Below are positions 1 through 7,548 of a stretch of DNA of 64,000 nucleotides, piece by piece. The notes below the pieces were generated by a model. The model saw only the letters and a program-made list of their open reading frames with translations, was not told the origin of the DNA and ran no database searches. The DNA is from an uncultured Collinsella sp. Its GTDB lineage: Bacteria; Actinomycetota; Coriobacteriia; Coriobacteriales; Coriobacteriaceae. The DNA lies in NCBI GenBank assembly GCA_958427145.1, contig CAUAAZ010000002.1, positions 74,692 to 138,691 of the forward strand, read 5' to 3'. A program made the position numbers and the translations under genes. Each line of letters opens with the position of its first letter. Position 1 is the first letter of the stretch.

Positions 1-101
1 CAGCCCTCGTTGCGCTCGAGAATCTCGTGCGCGATGCGGGTCATCGCTCGATTGACGGCGGTCTCGTCCATGATGACCGCCTTGGGGGAAGTCGTGCCCA
101 T
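1..101 (-). CDS. pyrR: PyrR, pyrimidine operon regulator / uracil phosphoribosyltransferase (5' end only)
   Basis: Only the first 33 codons lie in the window; the gene runs off the left edge. The peptide contains KAVIMDETAVNRAMTRIAHE, which matches the conserved N-terminus of PyrR. PyrR binds UMP/UTP and pyr mRNA leaders to control attenuation, and has weak uracil phosphoribosyltransferase activity. The ATG at 101 follows a strong Shine-Dalgarno sequence (GGAAGGAG, about 104-114). The phosphoribosyl-binding and RNA-binding regions are outside the window, so the assignment rests on the N-terminus and on the structured leader just upstream. Confidence 0.8.
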   Translation of the reverse strand, partial: MGTTSPKAVIMDETAVNRAMTRIAHEILERNEG

Positions 102-140
102 CGATCTCCTTCCTCACATGTCTTGACTGCTGACACAGTC

Positions 141-229
141 AAAAAAATAGATGCCCGACCGCTTAAAGCGGACCAGACACCCACAGGAAAGGCTGCTCGC
201 ATGGCAGCTATGTAATTCCATGTGGGTAT
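141..229 (-). promoter_or_regulatory. Structured leader of pyrR with a terminator-like hairpin
   Basis: Read on the minus strand, the pyrR 5' leader first forms a hairpin with outer arms ACCCACA/TGTGGGT (221-227 with 179-185) and an inner GCTGC/GCAGC stem. A second hairpin follows, CCGCTTTAAGCGG (159-171), with a run of seven T at 141-147. That is the layout of a transcription attenuator. I cannot find a clear match to the classical PyrR-binding loop, so the regulator is unproven. A possible -10 (TACACT, 257-262) lies upstream but lacks a good -35. Confidence 0.45.
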
Positions 230-355
230 CTCGTACCCCTTTAATGGTCAAGGGATAGTGTAGCCAACCTCGAGCTTAATTTCGAGCATAAATACAGAGC
301 AATCCGTAAACGGAGCCCAATGCTCCATAAACCTATATATATTTGTGGGACGAGC

Positions 356-384
356 TTGAAAACGCACGCACGAGCTGGCATAAT
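356..384 (+). promoter_or_regulatory. Predicted promoter P1 upstream of rpmB
   Basis: TTGAAA (356-361) is followed after 17 bp by CATAAT (379-384), preceded by TGG as in an extended -10 element. Transcription would start near 391, giving rpmB a leader of about 160 nt. The rest of the 102-553 gap holds the pyrR leader, small weak hairpins and a second promoter; no gene is visible there. Confidence 0.5.
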
Positions 385-490
385 CCCCTCTGCTGCACGC
401 AAATCGGATCTACGTCCAGGGCCGTGGCGTGGGCACTATCGCCAAAAGAGGAATATCTCTGTGTAGATTGCGCACAGGGAGCGACTTCTG

Positions 491-499
491 TGCTATAGT
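491..499 (+). promoter_or_regulatory. Predicted extended -10 promoter P2 of rpmB
   Basis: TGCTATAGT is a near-consensus extended -10 element. It lies 55 bp before the rpmB ATG and lacks a good -35 at 17 bp, as expected for TGn-type promoters. Confidence 0.5.
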
Positions 500-553
500 T
501 CAGTCTTGTTTGTTAACGCGACATGTTCGTTTGTCGCCCAAGGAGGGTCAGTT

Positions 554-742
554 ATGTCCAAAGTTTGCGAAGTTTGCGGTAAGCACCCCGTTGCCGGTCG
601 CTCCATCAGCCACTCTCACCGCGTCACCAACCGTAAGTTCCGCCCCAACATCCAGCGCGTCTACGTTGTCGCCGATGGTCACCGTCGCAAGATGAACGTT
701 TGCTCCACCTGCCTCAAGTCTGGCAAGGTTGCGCGCTCCTAA
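554..742 (+). CDS. rpmB: 50S ribosomal protein L28 (zinc-binding form)
   Basis: A 62-residue protein starting MSKVCEVCGKHPVAGRSISH, a full-length L28 of the large ribosomal subunit. Two CxxC pairs (CEVC near residue 5 and CSTC near residue 50) mark the zinc-ribbon (C+) paralogue type. The ATG at 554 follows AAGGAGGG by a suitable distance. The gene is monocistronic, with its own promoters and a strong terminator directly downstream. Its upstream neighbour pyrR is divergent. Confidence 0.96.
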   Translation: MSKVCEVCGKHPVAGRSISHSHRVTNRKFRPNIQRVYVVADGHRRKMNVCSTCLKSGKVARS

Positions 743-808
743 ATAAGGTCTTACCAACAAGTACCTCGGACTCTCCGGGTCAAAGACCTCGCGTTCATAT
801 AGAACTAT

Positions 809-846
809 AAGAAACCGCTTTCTTTTGAGAAGGCGGTTTCTTTTCT
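809..846 (+). terminator. Intrinsic terminator of rpmB
   Basis: GAAACCGC and GCGGTTTC arms (811-840) enclose an AT-rich centre and are followed by TTTTCT. This ends the rpmB transcript before the repeat element. Confidence 0.85.
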
Positions 847-871
847 ATCTATCCAGGAATGCAAAACCAGA

Positions 872-983
872 GTGAAAATGCACTCATTGGGGACAGACTT
901 ACATGAGTGTTTTCACGCATTGGGGACAGACTTACATGAGTGTTTTCACGCATTGGAGACAGACTTAGATGAGTGCTTTCCAA
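872..983. repeat. Left REP array: three tandem 33-bp units
   Basis: The core CATTGGGGACAGACTTACAT recurs at 885, 918 and 951 with an exact 33-bp period; the third copy carries three substitutions. The first unit and its left flank form a palindrome, GTGAAAA-tg-CACTCAT (872-887) with ATGAGTG-TTTTCAC (904-917), whose loop carries GGGGACAGACTTA. The units abut without spacers, so this is not a CRISPR array. Confidence 0.9.
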
Positions 984-1037
984 AGCTCACGGTGCATCGA
1001 CGAACTCACGGCGCTTCGATCGCCACCAGTACGTACC

Positions 1038-1814
1038 TCACGCCGCCTCGTTCCAGCCCGCGGTGGCCTTGGTTACGCTTGTGGCGCCGATGCCGGTGAT
1101 ACGGGCAATTTGCTTGACCGTGAGATGCGCCCGCCTGAGCCTCAGCAGACAGGCATCGCGATCGGGGCGTGGCAGGGCCTTGAGCATCGCAGGATCTATG
1201 CTCGGAAGCACTTCGCGCGCAATGGAAAGGACCTCCTCATCGGGGATCCGCCGGCGTGGAAGAACCTCCACTGACCAGATGCGCTCGGCAACTTCCTTGA
1301 GATGCTCGCAATAGCAACGGGAGCCTCCGACAATATCGAGCATAGGGGCCGCATCACAGATGTCAAAGGGATCATAGCCCAGCTCATATGCCTTGTAGCT
1401 TGACCAGCGGTACGCCTCGAGTGAGTCGAGCGCACCTTTCACGGGATTGAGATGGATATAGTCGAGCAGTTGCACCGCTTGCGTGTCCGACTCAACAGCG
1501 ACCCGCGAATAGCGATTATCAAAGAGATGCCCCGTTCTCCCCGTTTTCCCATTGAAATACTTAGCATATGCCGTCAATGCGCACTGCATCGCCTTTGAAA
1601 GATTGTCGAACGGATCATCAACCATCAAATGAAAGTGGTTGTCCATAAGGCACCAAGCCAAAACCGCCACTTCATGGCGCGCAAACCTGTCCGAGATATC
1701 CGATAGGAAACGATAGCGGTCGGAGTCATCTTCAAAAATAATCTGTTTAGAGTTACCACGGTCAAAGACGTGGTAATAGCCGGTGAGCGAAACGGCGCGG
1801 GCGCATCGGGGCAT
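1038..1814 (-). CDS. REP-associated tyrosine transposase (Y1_Tnp / TnpA_REP-like)
   Basis: A 258-residue protein of the IS200-like Y1 transposase superfamily. An HUH motif (HFH, residues 60-62, within DNHFHLMV) would coordinate the metal, and the conserved segment AYAKYFNGKTGRTGHLFDNR (about 82-101) carries the candidate catalytic tyrosine. The C-terminal third resembles a helix-turn-helix (TVKQIARITGIGATSVTKAT), typical of RAYTs. The ATG at 1814 is chosen because AAAGGAGAG precedes it; an upstream in-frame ATG at 1847 lacks such a site. Family members nick single-stranded DNA at REP hairpins. The flanking repeats make this a domesticated or self-maintained RAYT rather than a free IS200. Confidence 0.88.
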   Translation of the reverse strand: MPRCARAVSLTGYYHVFDRGNSKQIIFEDDSDRYRFLSDISDRFARHEVAVLAWCLMDNHFHLMVDDPFDNLSKAMQCALTAYAKYFNGKTGRTGHLFDNRYSRVAVESDTQAVQLLDYIHLNPVKGALDSLEAYRWSSYKAYELGYDPFDICDAAPMLDIVGGSRCYCEHLKEVAERIWSVEVLPRRRIPDEEVLSIAREVLPSIDPAMLKALPRPDRDACLLRLRRAHLTVKQIARITGIGATSVTKATAGWNEAA

Positions 1815-1884
1815 AATCTCTCCTTTCAAAAACTGAACAGGCAACACCTAAAAGGAGAGAAGGAACGCGAAATGCTGAGCCTGT

Positions 1885-1920
1885 GACCTATTTATATCCA
1901 ATGAGCGGCAAAAATAGGTC
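1885..1920. repeat. Hairpin between the transposase gene and its right repeats
   Basis: A perfect 9-bp inverted repeat, GACCTATTT (1885-1893) with AAATAGGTC (1912-1920). On the minus strand its 18-nt loop contains CTCATTGG, the same octamer that opens the REP core. It lies about 70-105 nt upstream of the transposase start, so it could be a recognition hairpin or sit in that gene's leader. Confidence 0.6.
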
Positions 1921-1943
1921 AAGAACGGCAAAATGGCAAATCG

Positions 1944-1997
1944 ATGTCTGTCCCCAATGAGTGAAAGCACTCATGTAAGTCTGTCCCCAATGAGTGG
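1944..1997. repeat. Right REP copies, inverted relative to the left array
   Basis: Read on the minus strand, the region repeats CACTCATTGGGGACAGACTT and then a second, shorter ACTCATTGGGGACAGAC copy. ACTCAT (1969-1974) and ATGAGT (1990-1995) form a hairpin around GTAAGTCTGTCCCCA. The orientation opposite to the left array is what defines the element boundaries. Confidence 0.85.
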
Positions 1998-2026
1998 GGC
2001 GATGCAGCAGGTAGATAGTTTTAGTT

Positions 2027-2056
2027 AAAGCGTTTCAGTTTATTGAAGCGTTTTAG
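2027..2056 (+). promoter_or_regulatory. Pair of 12-bp direct repeats upstream of adhE
   Basis: AAAGCGTTTCAG (2027-2038) and GAAGCGTTTTAG (2045-2056) are 18 bp apart and lie 46-80 bp upstream of the predicted adhE -10. They do not match the Rex operator consensus. They may bind an unknown regulator of adhE; this is inference only. Confidence 0.35.
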
Positions 2057-2098
2057 TGTGCCTTTTACAGGAATCTTACTGTTTACCGAATTATTTCT

Positions 2099-2107
2099 TG
2101 CTATCAT
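2099..2107 (+). promoter_or_regulatory. Predicted extended -10 promoter of adhE
   Basis: TGCTATCAT has the extended -10 form and lies about 40 bp before the adhE start. TGTTTA, 16 bp upstream of the hexamer, is a possible weak -35. Confidence 0.5.
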
Positions 2108-2147
2108 GCAAGGCGTAGGGTAAATCTCCGATCGCAAGGAGACACAA

Positions 2148-4796
2148 ATGGTGAAAAAGTCACCGGAAAACACTACTCCCGCAATTGTGGACAACGTAGA
2201 GGCGCTTGAGGCCAAGCTCGCTCAGATGCGAGAGGCCCAGGCGCTTTTTGCTACGTACACGCAGGAGCAGGTCGACAAGATCTTCTATGAGGCCGCCATG
2301 GCCGCCAACAAGGCTCGTATCCCGTTGGCAAAGATGGCCATCGAGGAGACCGGCCGCGGCGTTCTTGAGGACAAGGTCATCAAGAACCACTACGCCGCAG
2401 AGTACATCTACAACGCTTACAAGAACACCAAGACCTGTGGTGTCCTGGAGCGCGACGAGGCTTACGGCATCACCAAGATCGCCGAGCCCATCGGCATCGT
2501 GGGCGCCGTCATCCCGACGACCAACCCCACCTCCACCGCGATCTTCAAGACGCTGATCTGCCTGAAGACCCGCAACGCCATCATCATCTCCCCGCACCCG
2601 GCTGCCGCCAAGTGCACCATCGCCGCCGCCAAGCTCGTGCTTGACGCCGCCGTCAAGGCCGGCGCCCCCGAGGGCATCATCGGCTGGGTCGATGTCCCCT
2701 CCATCGAGCTGACTAACATGGTCATGCGCGACGTCGACATCATCCTCGCCACCGGTGGCCCGGGCATGGTCAAGGCCGCTTACTCCTCGGGCAAGCCCGC
2801 CCTGGGCGTTGGCGCCGGTAACACCCCGGTCGTCATCGACGACACCGCCGACGTGCTGCTCGCCGTCAACTCCATCATCCACTCCAAGACCTTCGACAAC
2901 GGCATGATCTGCGCTTCCGAGCAGTCCGTGACCGTCATCGACAGCATCTATGACCAGGTTAAGGCCGAGTTCCAGAAGCGCGGCTGCTACTTCGTCAAGC
3001 AGGGTGCCGAGATGGAGGCCCTGCGTGCCGCCATGTTCAAGAACGGCGCTCTCGATCACCGCATCCCCGGCATGGCCGCTGCCAAGATCGCCGAGCTCGC
3101 CGGCATCGAGGTTCCCGCCAAGACCAAGATCCTGATCGCCGAGGTCACCTCCACCGACCCCGCCAAGGAGGAGTTCTCCCACGAGAAGCTCTCCCCGGTC
3201 CTGGCCATGTACCACGCCAAGGACTTCCAGGAGGCCGTCGACAAGGCCGAGCACCTCGTGCTCGCCGGTGGCCCGGGCCACACCGCCTCTCTGTACGTGC
3301 ACCCCGCCCAGGCCGAGAAGATCAGCCTGTTCGAGCACGTCATGAAGGCCTGCCGTATCGTCATCAACACCCCGTCCTCGCACGGCGGCATCGGTGACCT
3401 GTACAACTTTGGCATGAAGCCGTCTCTGACCCTGGGCTGCGGCTCCTGGGGCGGCAACTCCGTCTCCGAGAACGTTGGGGTGAAGCACTTGATCAACGTT
3501 AAGACTGTGGCCGAGCGCCGTGAGAACATGCTGTGGTTCCGCGCTCCCGAGAAGGTCTACTTCAAGAAGGGTTCCACGCCCGTCGCCCTCGACGAGCTGG
3601 GCAACGTCATGGGCAAGAAGCGCGCCTTCATCGTCACCGACCAGTTCCTCTTCAAGAATGGCAACACCCGCGCCATCGAGGCCAAGCTCGACGAGATGGG
3701 CATCGCCCACGACTGCTTCTACGACGTCGAGCCCGATCCGTCGCTGCAGTGCGCACGTCGCGGCGCCAAGCAGATGGCTCTCTTTGAGCCGGACGTCATC
3801 ATCGCCGTCGGCGGTGGCTCCGCTATGGACGCCGGCAAGATCATGTGGATGATGTACGAGCACCCCGAGTGCAAGTTTGAGGACATGGCCATGGACTTCA
3901 TGGACATCCGCAAGCGTATCTTCACCTTCCCCGAGATGGGCAAGAAGGCCTACTTCGTCGCCGTCCCGACCTCTTCGGGTACCGGCTCCGAGTGCACGCC
4001 GTTCGCCATCATCACCGACAAGGAGACCGGCATCAAGTGGCCGCTCGCCGACTACGCGCTGCTCCCCAACATGGCTATCGTCGACGCCGACAACTGCATG
4101 ACCGCCCCGCGCGGCCTGACCGCTGCCTCCGGCATCGACGTCATGACCCACGCCATCGAGTCCTACGTCTCCATCATGGCTTCCGACTACACCAAGGGCC
4201 TCTCCGAGCGCGCTGCCAAGCTCGTCTTCGAGAACCTGCCCTCCAGCTTCACGAACGGCGCCAAGGACCCGCACGCCCGCGAGGAGATGCACAACGCCTC
4301 CTGCATGGCCGGTATGGCCTTCGCCAACGCCTTCCTGGGCCTCAACCACTCCATGGCCCACAAGCTCGGCGCTTTCCATCACCTGCCCCACGGCCTCGCA
4401 AACGCTGTCATCCTGACCCGCGTCATGCGCTACAACGCCGCCGAGGCTCCCGTCAAGATGGGTACCTTCTCCCAGTATCCTTACCCCAACGCGCTGCACA
4501 ACTACGCCGAGATGGCCAAGTACTGCGGCATCGAGGGCAAGGACGACAAGGAGGTCTTCGAGAACTTCATCACGAAGCTCGAGGAGCTCAAGGACTTCAT
4601 CGGCGTCAAGAAGACCATCGCCGACTACGGTGTCGACGAGCAGTACTTCCTCGACACCCTCGACGAGATGACCGAGCAGGCATTCAACGACCAGTGCACC
4701 GGCGCCAACCCGCGCTACCCGCTCATGAGCGAGATCAAGGAGCTCTACCTGGACGCCTACTACGGCCGCGAGCCCCAGGACTACGCCGTCTGCTAG
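2148..4796 (+). CDS. adhE: Bifunctional acetaldehyde-CoA / alcohol dehydrogenase AdhE
   Basis: An 882-residue protein with an N-terminal CoA-acylating aldehyde dehydrogenase (about 15-450) joined to a C-terminal iron-dependent alcohol dehydrogenase (about 470-870). The catalytic cysteine is Cys255 in GMICASEQS. The second half carries the nucleotide-binding GGGSAMDAGK and the iron-binding histidine cluster in NHSMAHKLGAFHHLPHG. The enzyme reduces acetyl-CoA to acetaldehyde and then ethanol, reoxidising two NADH, and family members assemble into cytoplasmic spirosomes. Length is typical. The ATG at 2148 follows AAGGAGACACAA. The gene is monocistronic, with its own promoter and a downstream hairpin. 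Confidence 0.97.
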   Translation: MVKKSPENTTPAIVDNVEALEAKLAQMREAQALFATYTQEQVDKIFYEAAMAANKARIPLAKMAIEETGRGVLEDKVIKNHYAAEYIYNAYKNTKTCGVLERDEAYGITKIAEPIGIVGAVIPTTNPTSTAIFKTLICLKTRNAIIISPHPAAAKCTIAAAKLVLDAAVKAGAPEGIIGWVDVPSIELTNMVMRDVDIILATGGPGMVKAAYSSGKPALGVGAGNTPVVIDDTADVLLAVNSIIHSKTFDNGMICASEQSVTVIDSIYDQVKAEFQKRGCYFVKQGAEMEALRAAMFKNGALDHRIPGMAAAKIAELAGIEVPAKTKILIAEVTSTDPAKEEFSHEKLSPVLAMYHAKDFQEAVDKAEHLVLAGGPGHTASLYVHPAQAEKISLFEHVMKACRIVINTPSSHGGIGDLYNFGMKPSLTLGCGSWGGNSVSENVGVKHLINVKTVAERRENMLWFRAPEKVYFKKGSTPVALDELGNVMGKKRAFIVTDQFLFKNGNTRAIEAKLDEMGIAHDCFYDVEPDPSLQCARRGAKQMALFEPDVIIAVGGGSAMDAGKIMWMMYEHPECKFEDMAMDFMDIRKRIFTFPEMGKKAYFVAVPTSSGTGSECTPFAIITDKETGIKWPLADYALLPNMAIVDADNCMTAPRGLTAASGIDVMTHAIESYVSIMASDYTKGLSERAAKLVFENLPSSFTNGAKDPHAREEMHNASCMAGMAFANAFLGLNHSMAHKLGAFHHLPHGLANAVILTRVMRYNAAEAPVKMGTFSQYPYPNALHNYAEMAKYCGIEGKDDKEVFENFITKLEELKDFIGVKKTIADYGVDEQYFLDTLDEMTEQAFNDQCTGANPRYPLMSEIKELYLDAYYGREPQDYAVC

Positions 4797-4813
4797 TTTT
4801 AGCACGGTTTTTA

Positions 4814-4852
4814 ACGGCGGGGGTGCACGGGTGTTTCACACACCCCCGCCGT
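4814..4852 (+). terminator. Strong hairpin after adhE
   Basis: ACGGCGGGGGTG (4814-4825) pairs perfectly with CACCCCCGCCGT (4841-4852). There is no good T-run after it, so it may act as an mRNA-stabilising structure or a weak terminator. Confidence 0.6.
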
Positions 4853-4884
4853 CGCTTCTATCGCATCGTTGAAAGGATGCAACC

Positions 4885-5649
4885 ATGCTGCTACCCGATT
4901 CCAAGACCGAGCTCGTCCGTCGCGGCAACAAGGTCGTTTACGACCTGGGCGACAAGATCGTCAAGGTCTTTAACGAGACCAAGCCCGTCTCCGACGTGTT
5001 CAACGAGGCTTTGAATCTTGCCCGCATCAATGAGTGCGGCATCCGCAGCCCCAAGGCTCTCGAGGTTTCTCAGCTCGAGAACGCCAACGGCTGGGCGCTC
5101 GTGACCGAGAAGGTTCCGGGCACCACCCTTGCCGAGAAGATGACTGCCGAGCCCCAGCGCTTTGGTGAGTACCTCGAGATGTTCGTCGACCTCCAGATCG
5201 AGATCCACGGCTACACCTCCCCGCTGCTTAACCGTCAGCGCGACAAGTTCGCCCGCATGATCGACAGCCTTGATCAGCTCAATGCCACCACGCGCTACAA
5301 CCTTCAGGAGCGTCTGGACGGCATGACCAAGGAGTTCAAGGTCTGCCACGGCGACTTCAACCCCTCCAACGTCATCGTCGGCGACGACGGCCAGCTCTAT
5401 GTGTGCGACTGGGCACACGCTACCCAGGGCTCCCCTGCTGCCGACGTTGCCACCACCTACCTGCTCTTTGCCCTTAACAGCAAGGATCAGGCCGAGGCCT
5501 ATCTGGAGCTCTACTGCGACCGCGCCGACATGCCCATGCAGGTCGTGCGTCAGTGGACGAGCATCGTCGCCGCTTCCGAGCTCGCTCGTAAGCGCAACGT
5601 GAACGATGAGTTCCTGAAGAACTGGATCGACGTCGTCGATTATCAGTAA
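4885..5649 (+). CDS. APH-family (protein-kinase fold) phosphotransferase, substrate unknown
   Basis: A 254-residue protein of the aminoglycoside phosphotransferase/choline kinase fold. The catalytic loop is HGDFNPSN (His155 to Asn162, catalytic Asp157), and the metal-binding aspartate is Asp175 in CDWAHA. The N-terminal lobe has VYDLGDKIVKVFN with a candidate ATP-binding lysine. The family phosphorylates varied small molecules (sugars, choline, fructosamine-type adducts, antibiotics). Nothing here indicates a resistance enzyme, and the housekeeping setting behind adhE argues for a metabolic role. The ATG at 4885 follows GAAAGGATGCAACC. A terminator lies downstream. Confidence 0.75.
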   Translation: MLLPDSKTELVRRGNKVVYDLGDKIVKVFNETKPVSDVFNEALNLARINECGIRSPKALEVSQLENANGWALVTEKVPGTTLAEKMTAEPQRFGEYLEMFVDLQIEIHGYTSPLLNRQRDKFARMIDSLDQLNATTRYNLQERLDGMTKEFKVCHGDFNPSNVIVGDDGQLYVCDWAHATQGSPAADVATTYLLFALNSKDQAEAYLELYCDRADMPMQVVRQWTSIVAASELARKRNVNDEFLKNWIDVVDYQ

Positions 5650-5686
5650 TATCTGAGCGATTCGCTTCGCATCGGAGGCACAAAGG

Positions 5687-5720
5687 AAACCCCGCAGCTC
5701 ATTTGGGCTGTGGGGTTTTC
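5687..5720 (+). terminator. Intrinsic terminator of the APH-family gene
   Basis: AAACCCCGCAGC pairs with GCTGTGGGGTTT and is followed by TTC. It points along the plus strand and faces the proS terminator. Confidence 0.8.
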
Positions 5721-5745
5721 TGTTACCCGTCGAGCTGATCCACGC

Positions 5746-5797
5746 AACAAAAAGGACTGCCCCGCTTCTCATCCTAAGAGAGATACGGGGCAGTCCT
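5746..5797 (-). terminator. Intrinsic terminator of the pyrH-proS operon
   Basis: On the minus strand AGGACTGCCCCG and CGGGGCAGTCCT (5786-5797 with 5753-5764) form a 12-bp stem followed by TTTTTGTTG. It ends the long operon after proS. Confidence 0.85.
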
Positions 5798-5826
5798 GTA
5801 ATTGCATCTAATAGCAGAAACGTCGA

Positions 5827-7548
5827 TTAGCGACGGGCAGCCTTCACCAGCTCGGCAACCTTGGCGACGACCTCGTCAATCGCCACGTCCTCACGCTCGC
5901 CGGAGGCACGGTCCTTGAGCTCAACCGTGCCATTCTTGAGGCCACGCTTACCCAGAACAACCTGATACGGGAAGCCCATGAGGTCGTTATCAGCAAACTT
6001 AAAGCCGGGGCGCTCGTCGCGGTCATCCACGACAACCTCGATACCCTCGGCGCACAGGCCATCAACAATCTGTTCGCAGACGGTTGCGCACTCCTCCTTC
6101 TTGGGATCGAGCGGAATCACCGCGACCTCATACGGGGCAACGGAGACCGGCCAGACGATGCCGTGCTCGTCATTGTGCTGCTCCACGACGGCAGCGAGCG
6201 AGCGGGACACGCCCACGCCGTAGCAACCCATGATAAGCGGCTTCTCCTTGCCGTCCTCATCCATAAAGGTTGCACCCATGGCCTCGGAGTACTTGGTACC
6301 CAGCTGGAAGACCTGAGAGACCTCGATGCCACGGGCGGCGGAAAGCGGCTTGCCGCAGTGCGGGCAGGGATCGCCAGCGACGACGGTGACCAGGTCGGCC
6401 CACTCATCGACGGTAAAGTCGCGCTCGGGGCAGGCGCCGGTAAAGTGATAATCGACCTCGTTGGCACCGCAAGCCCACTGCTTGGACTCGCGCAGGCTCT
6501 CGTCGCAGACCAAACGAATGCCGTCGGGCAGGTTAACCGGCCCGATAAAGCCCTTATGCAGACCGTAGGTCTGGAGCTCCTCATCGGTCATCATGCGATA
6601 GCCCTTGCCAAAGACATGCTCGGCCTTGCAGTCGTTGAGCTCATGATCGCCCGGGACGATGGCCACGACGGGCTTACCCTCGGCATCGATCAACGCCAGG
6701 GACTTGCGCGTGCCGTTCTCGGGGAAGCCGAAGAACTTAGCAACAGCCTCGATGGTGCCCATGCCCGGAGTCTCGACCTTGGTGAGCGTACCGTCGCCGG
6801 GGCCCTCAGTCACGACGACCTTAGTGCTTGCCGCCTCGTCATCGGCAGCAAAGCCGCAATCGTCGCAGTAGACCAGCGAGGCCTCGCCAGCGTCGGCCAA
6901 AGCCATGTACTCGACGGAGGTATCGCCACCGATTTCACCGGAGTCGGCGACAACGGGCAGAGCCTTGATGTAGCAGCGCTCGCAGATGTTGGCGTAGGCC
7001 TGCTTCATCTTGTCATACTCCTCCTGCAGGCTCTCCTGCGTGGCGGAGAAGCTGTAGGCGTCCTTCATGATAAACTCGCGACCGCGCATCAGACCAAAGC
7101 GGGGGCGGAACTCGTCGCGGAACTTATCCTGGATGTGGTAGAGGTTGACGGGCAGCTGCTTATAGGAGCGCAGCTCATTGCGCACCAGGGCGGTGACAGT
7201 CTCCTCGTGCGTGGGGCCCAGCACGAACTCACGGCCGTGACGGTCATCAAAGCGCACGAGCTCCTTACCGTAGGCGTCGATGCGGCCGGACTCGCGCCAT
7301 AGCTCAGCGTCGACCATAATGGGCATCATGAGCTCCTGGGCACCGGCGGCATCCATTTCGTCGCGCACGATGTTCTCGATCTTGCGGATCGAGCGCCATG
7401 CGAGCGGCAAATAAGAATACAGGCCGGCGGCCTCCTTGCGGATCATGCCGGCGCGAAGCAGCAGACGGTGGCTCGCAAGCTCGGCGTCCGCCGGATCCTC
7501 TTTGAGCGTCGGCGCGTAAAGCTTAGACATATACATTGCTCGAGTCAT
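5827..7548 (-). CDS. proS: Prolyl-tRNA synthetase (bacterial type with editing domain)
   Basis: A 573-residue class II aminoacyl-tRNA synthetase that charges tRNA-Pro. Motif 2 is visible in FRPRFGLMRGREF, and the glycine-rich motif 3 region in GVGVSRSLAAVVEQ. A roughly 160-residue insertion between motifs 2 and 3 (about 225-385) is the INS editing domain that clears Ala-tRNA-Pro. The C-terminal 100 residues are the anticodon-binding domain. The ATG at 7548 directly abuts the ispG stop (GAGGAGAAATAAATG), so the ribosome-binding site lies inside ispG and translation is probably coupled. It is the last gene of the pyrH-proS operon. Confidence 0.97.
   Translation of the reverse strand: MTRAMYMSKLYAPTLKEDPADAELASHRLLLRAGMIRKEAAGLYSYLPLAWRSIRKIENIVRDEMDAAGAQELMMPIMVDAELWRESGRIDAYGKELVRFDDRHGREFVLGPTHEETVTALVRNELRSYKQLPVNLYHIQDKFRDEFRPRFGLMRGREFIMKDAYSFSATQESLQEEYDKMKQAYANICERCYIKALPVVADSGEIGGDTSVEYMALADAGEASLVYCDDCGFAADDEAASTKVVVTEGPGDGTLTKVETPGMGTIEAVAKFFGFPENGTRKSLALIDAEGKPVVAIVPGDHELNDCKAEHVFGKGYRMMTDEELQTYGLHKGFIGPVNLPDGIRLVCDESLRESKQWACGANEVDYHFTGACPERDFTVDEWADLVTVVAGDPCPHCGKPLSAARGIEVSQVFQLGTKYSEAMGATFMDEDGKEKPLIMGCYGVGVSRSLAAVVEQHNDEHGIVWPVSVAPYEVAVIPLDPKKEECATVCEQIVDGLCAEGIEVVVDDRDERPGFKFADNDLMGFPYQVVLGKRGLKNGTVELKDRASGEREDVAIDEVVAKVAELVKAARR

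Larger units (their letters stand above)
872..1997. mobile_element. REP/Y1-transposase element (RAYT with flanking repeats)
   Basis: A Y1-family transposase gene on the minus strand is bracketed by copies of one repeat in opposite orientations: three on the left (872-983) and one full plus one partial copy on the right (1944-1997). This is the layout of a REP-associated tyrosine transposase locus (RAYT with its REP/BIME arrays). It sits between rpmB and adhE without disrupting either. No target-site duplication or classic terminal inverted repeat was recognised. Confidence 0.75.

Noticed and set aside
27..215. Plus-strand ORF over the pyrR start
   Set aside because: It overlaps the pyrR coding sequence and leader, with no ribosome-binding site or homology.
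885..983. Short CRISPR array
   Set aside because: The 33-bp units abut with no unique spacers, contain palindromes, and flank a Y1 transposase; no cas genes are present.
2160..4805. Open frame of 881 codons antisense to adhE
   Set aside because: It mirrors the adhE codons almost exactly, is dominated by Val/Leu/Gly/Asp/His, has no family signature, and arises from strong GC codon bias.
4885..5649. Aminoglycoside resistance gene
   Set aside because: Only the general kinase fold is supported; there is no mobile or resistance context, and the family is functionally broad.
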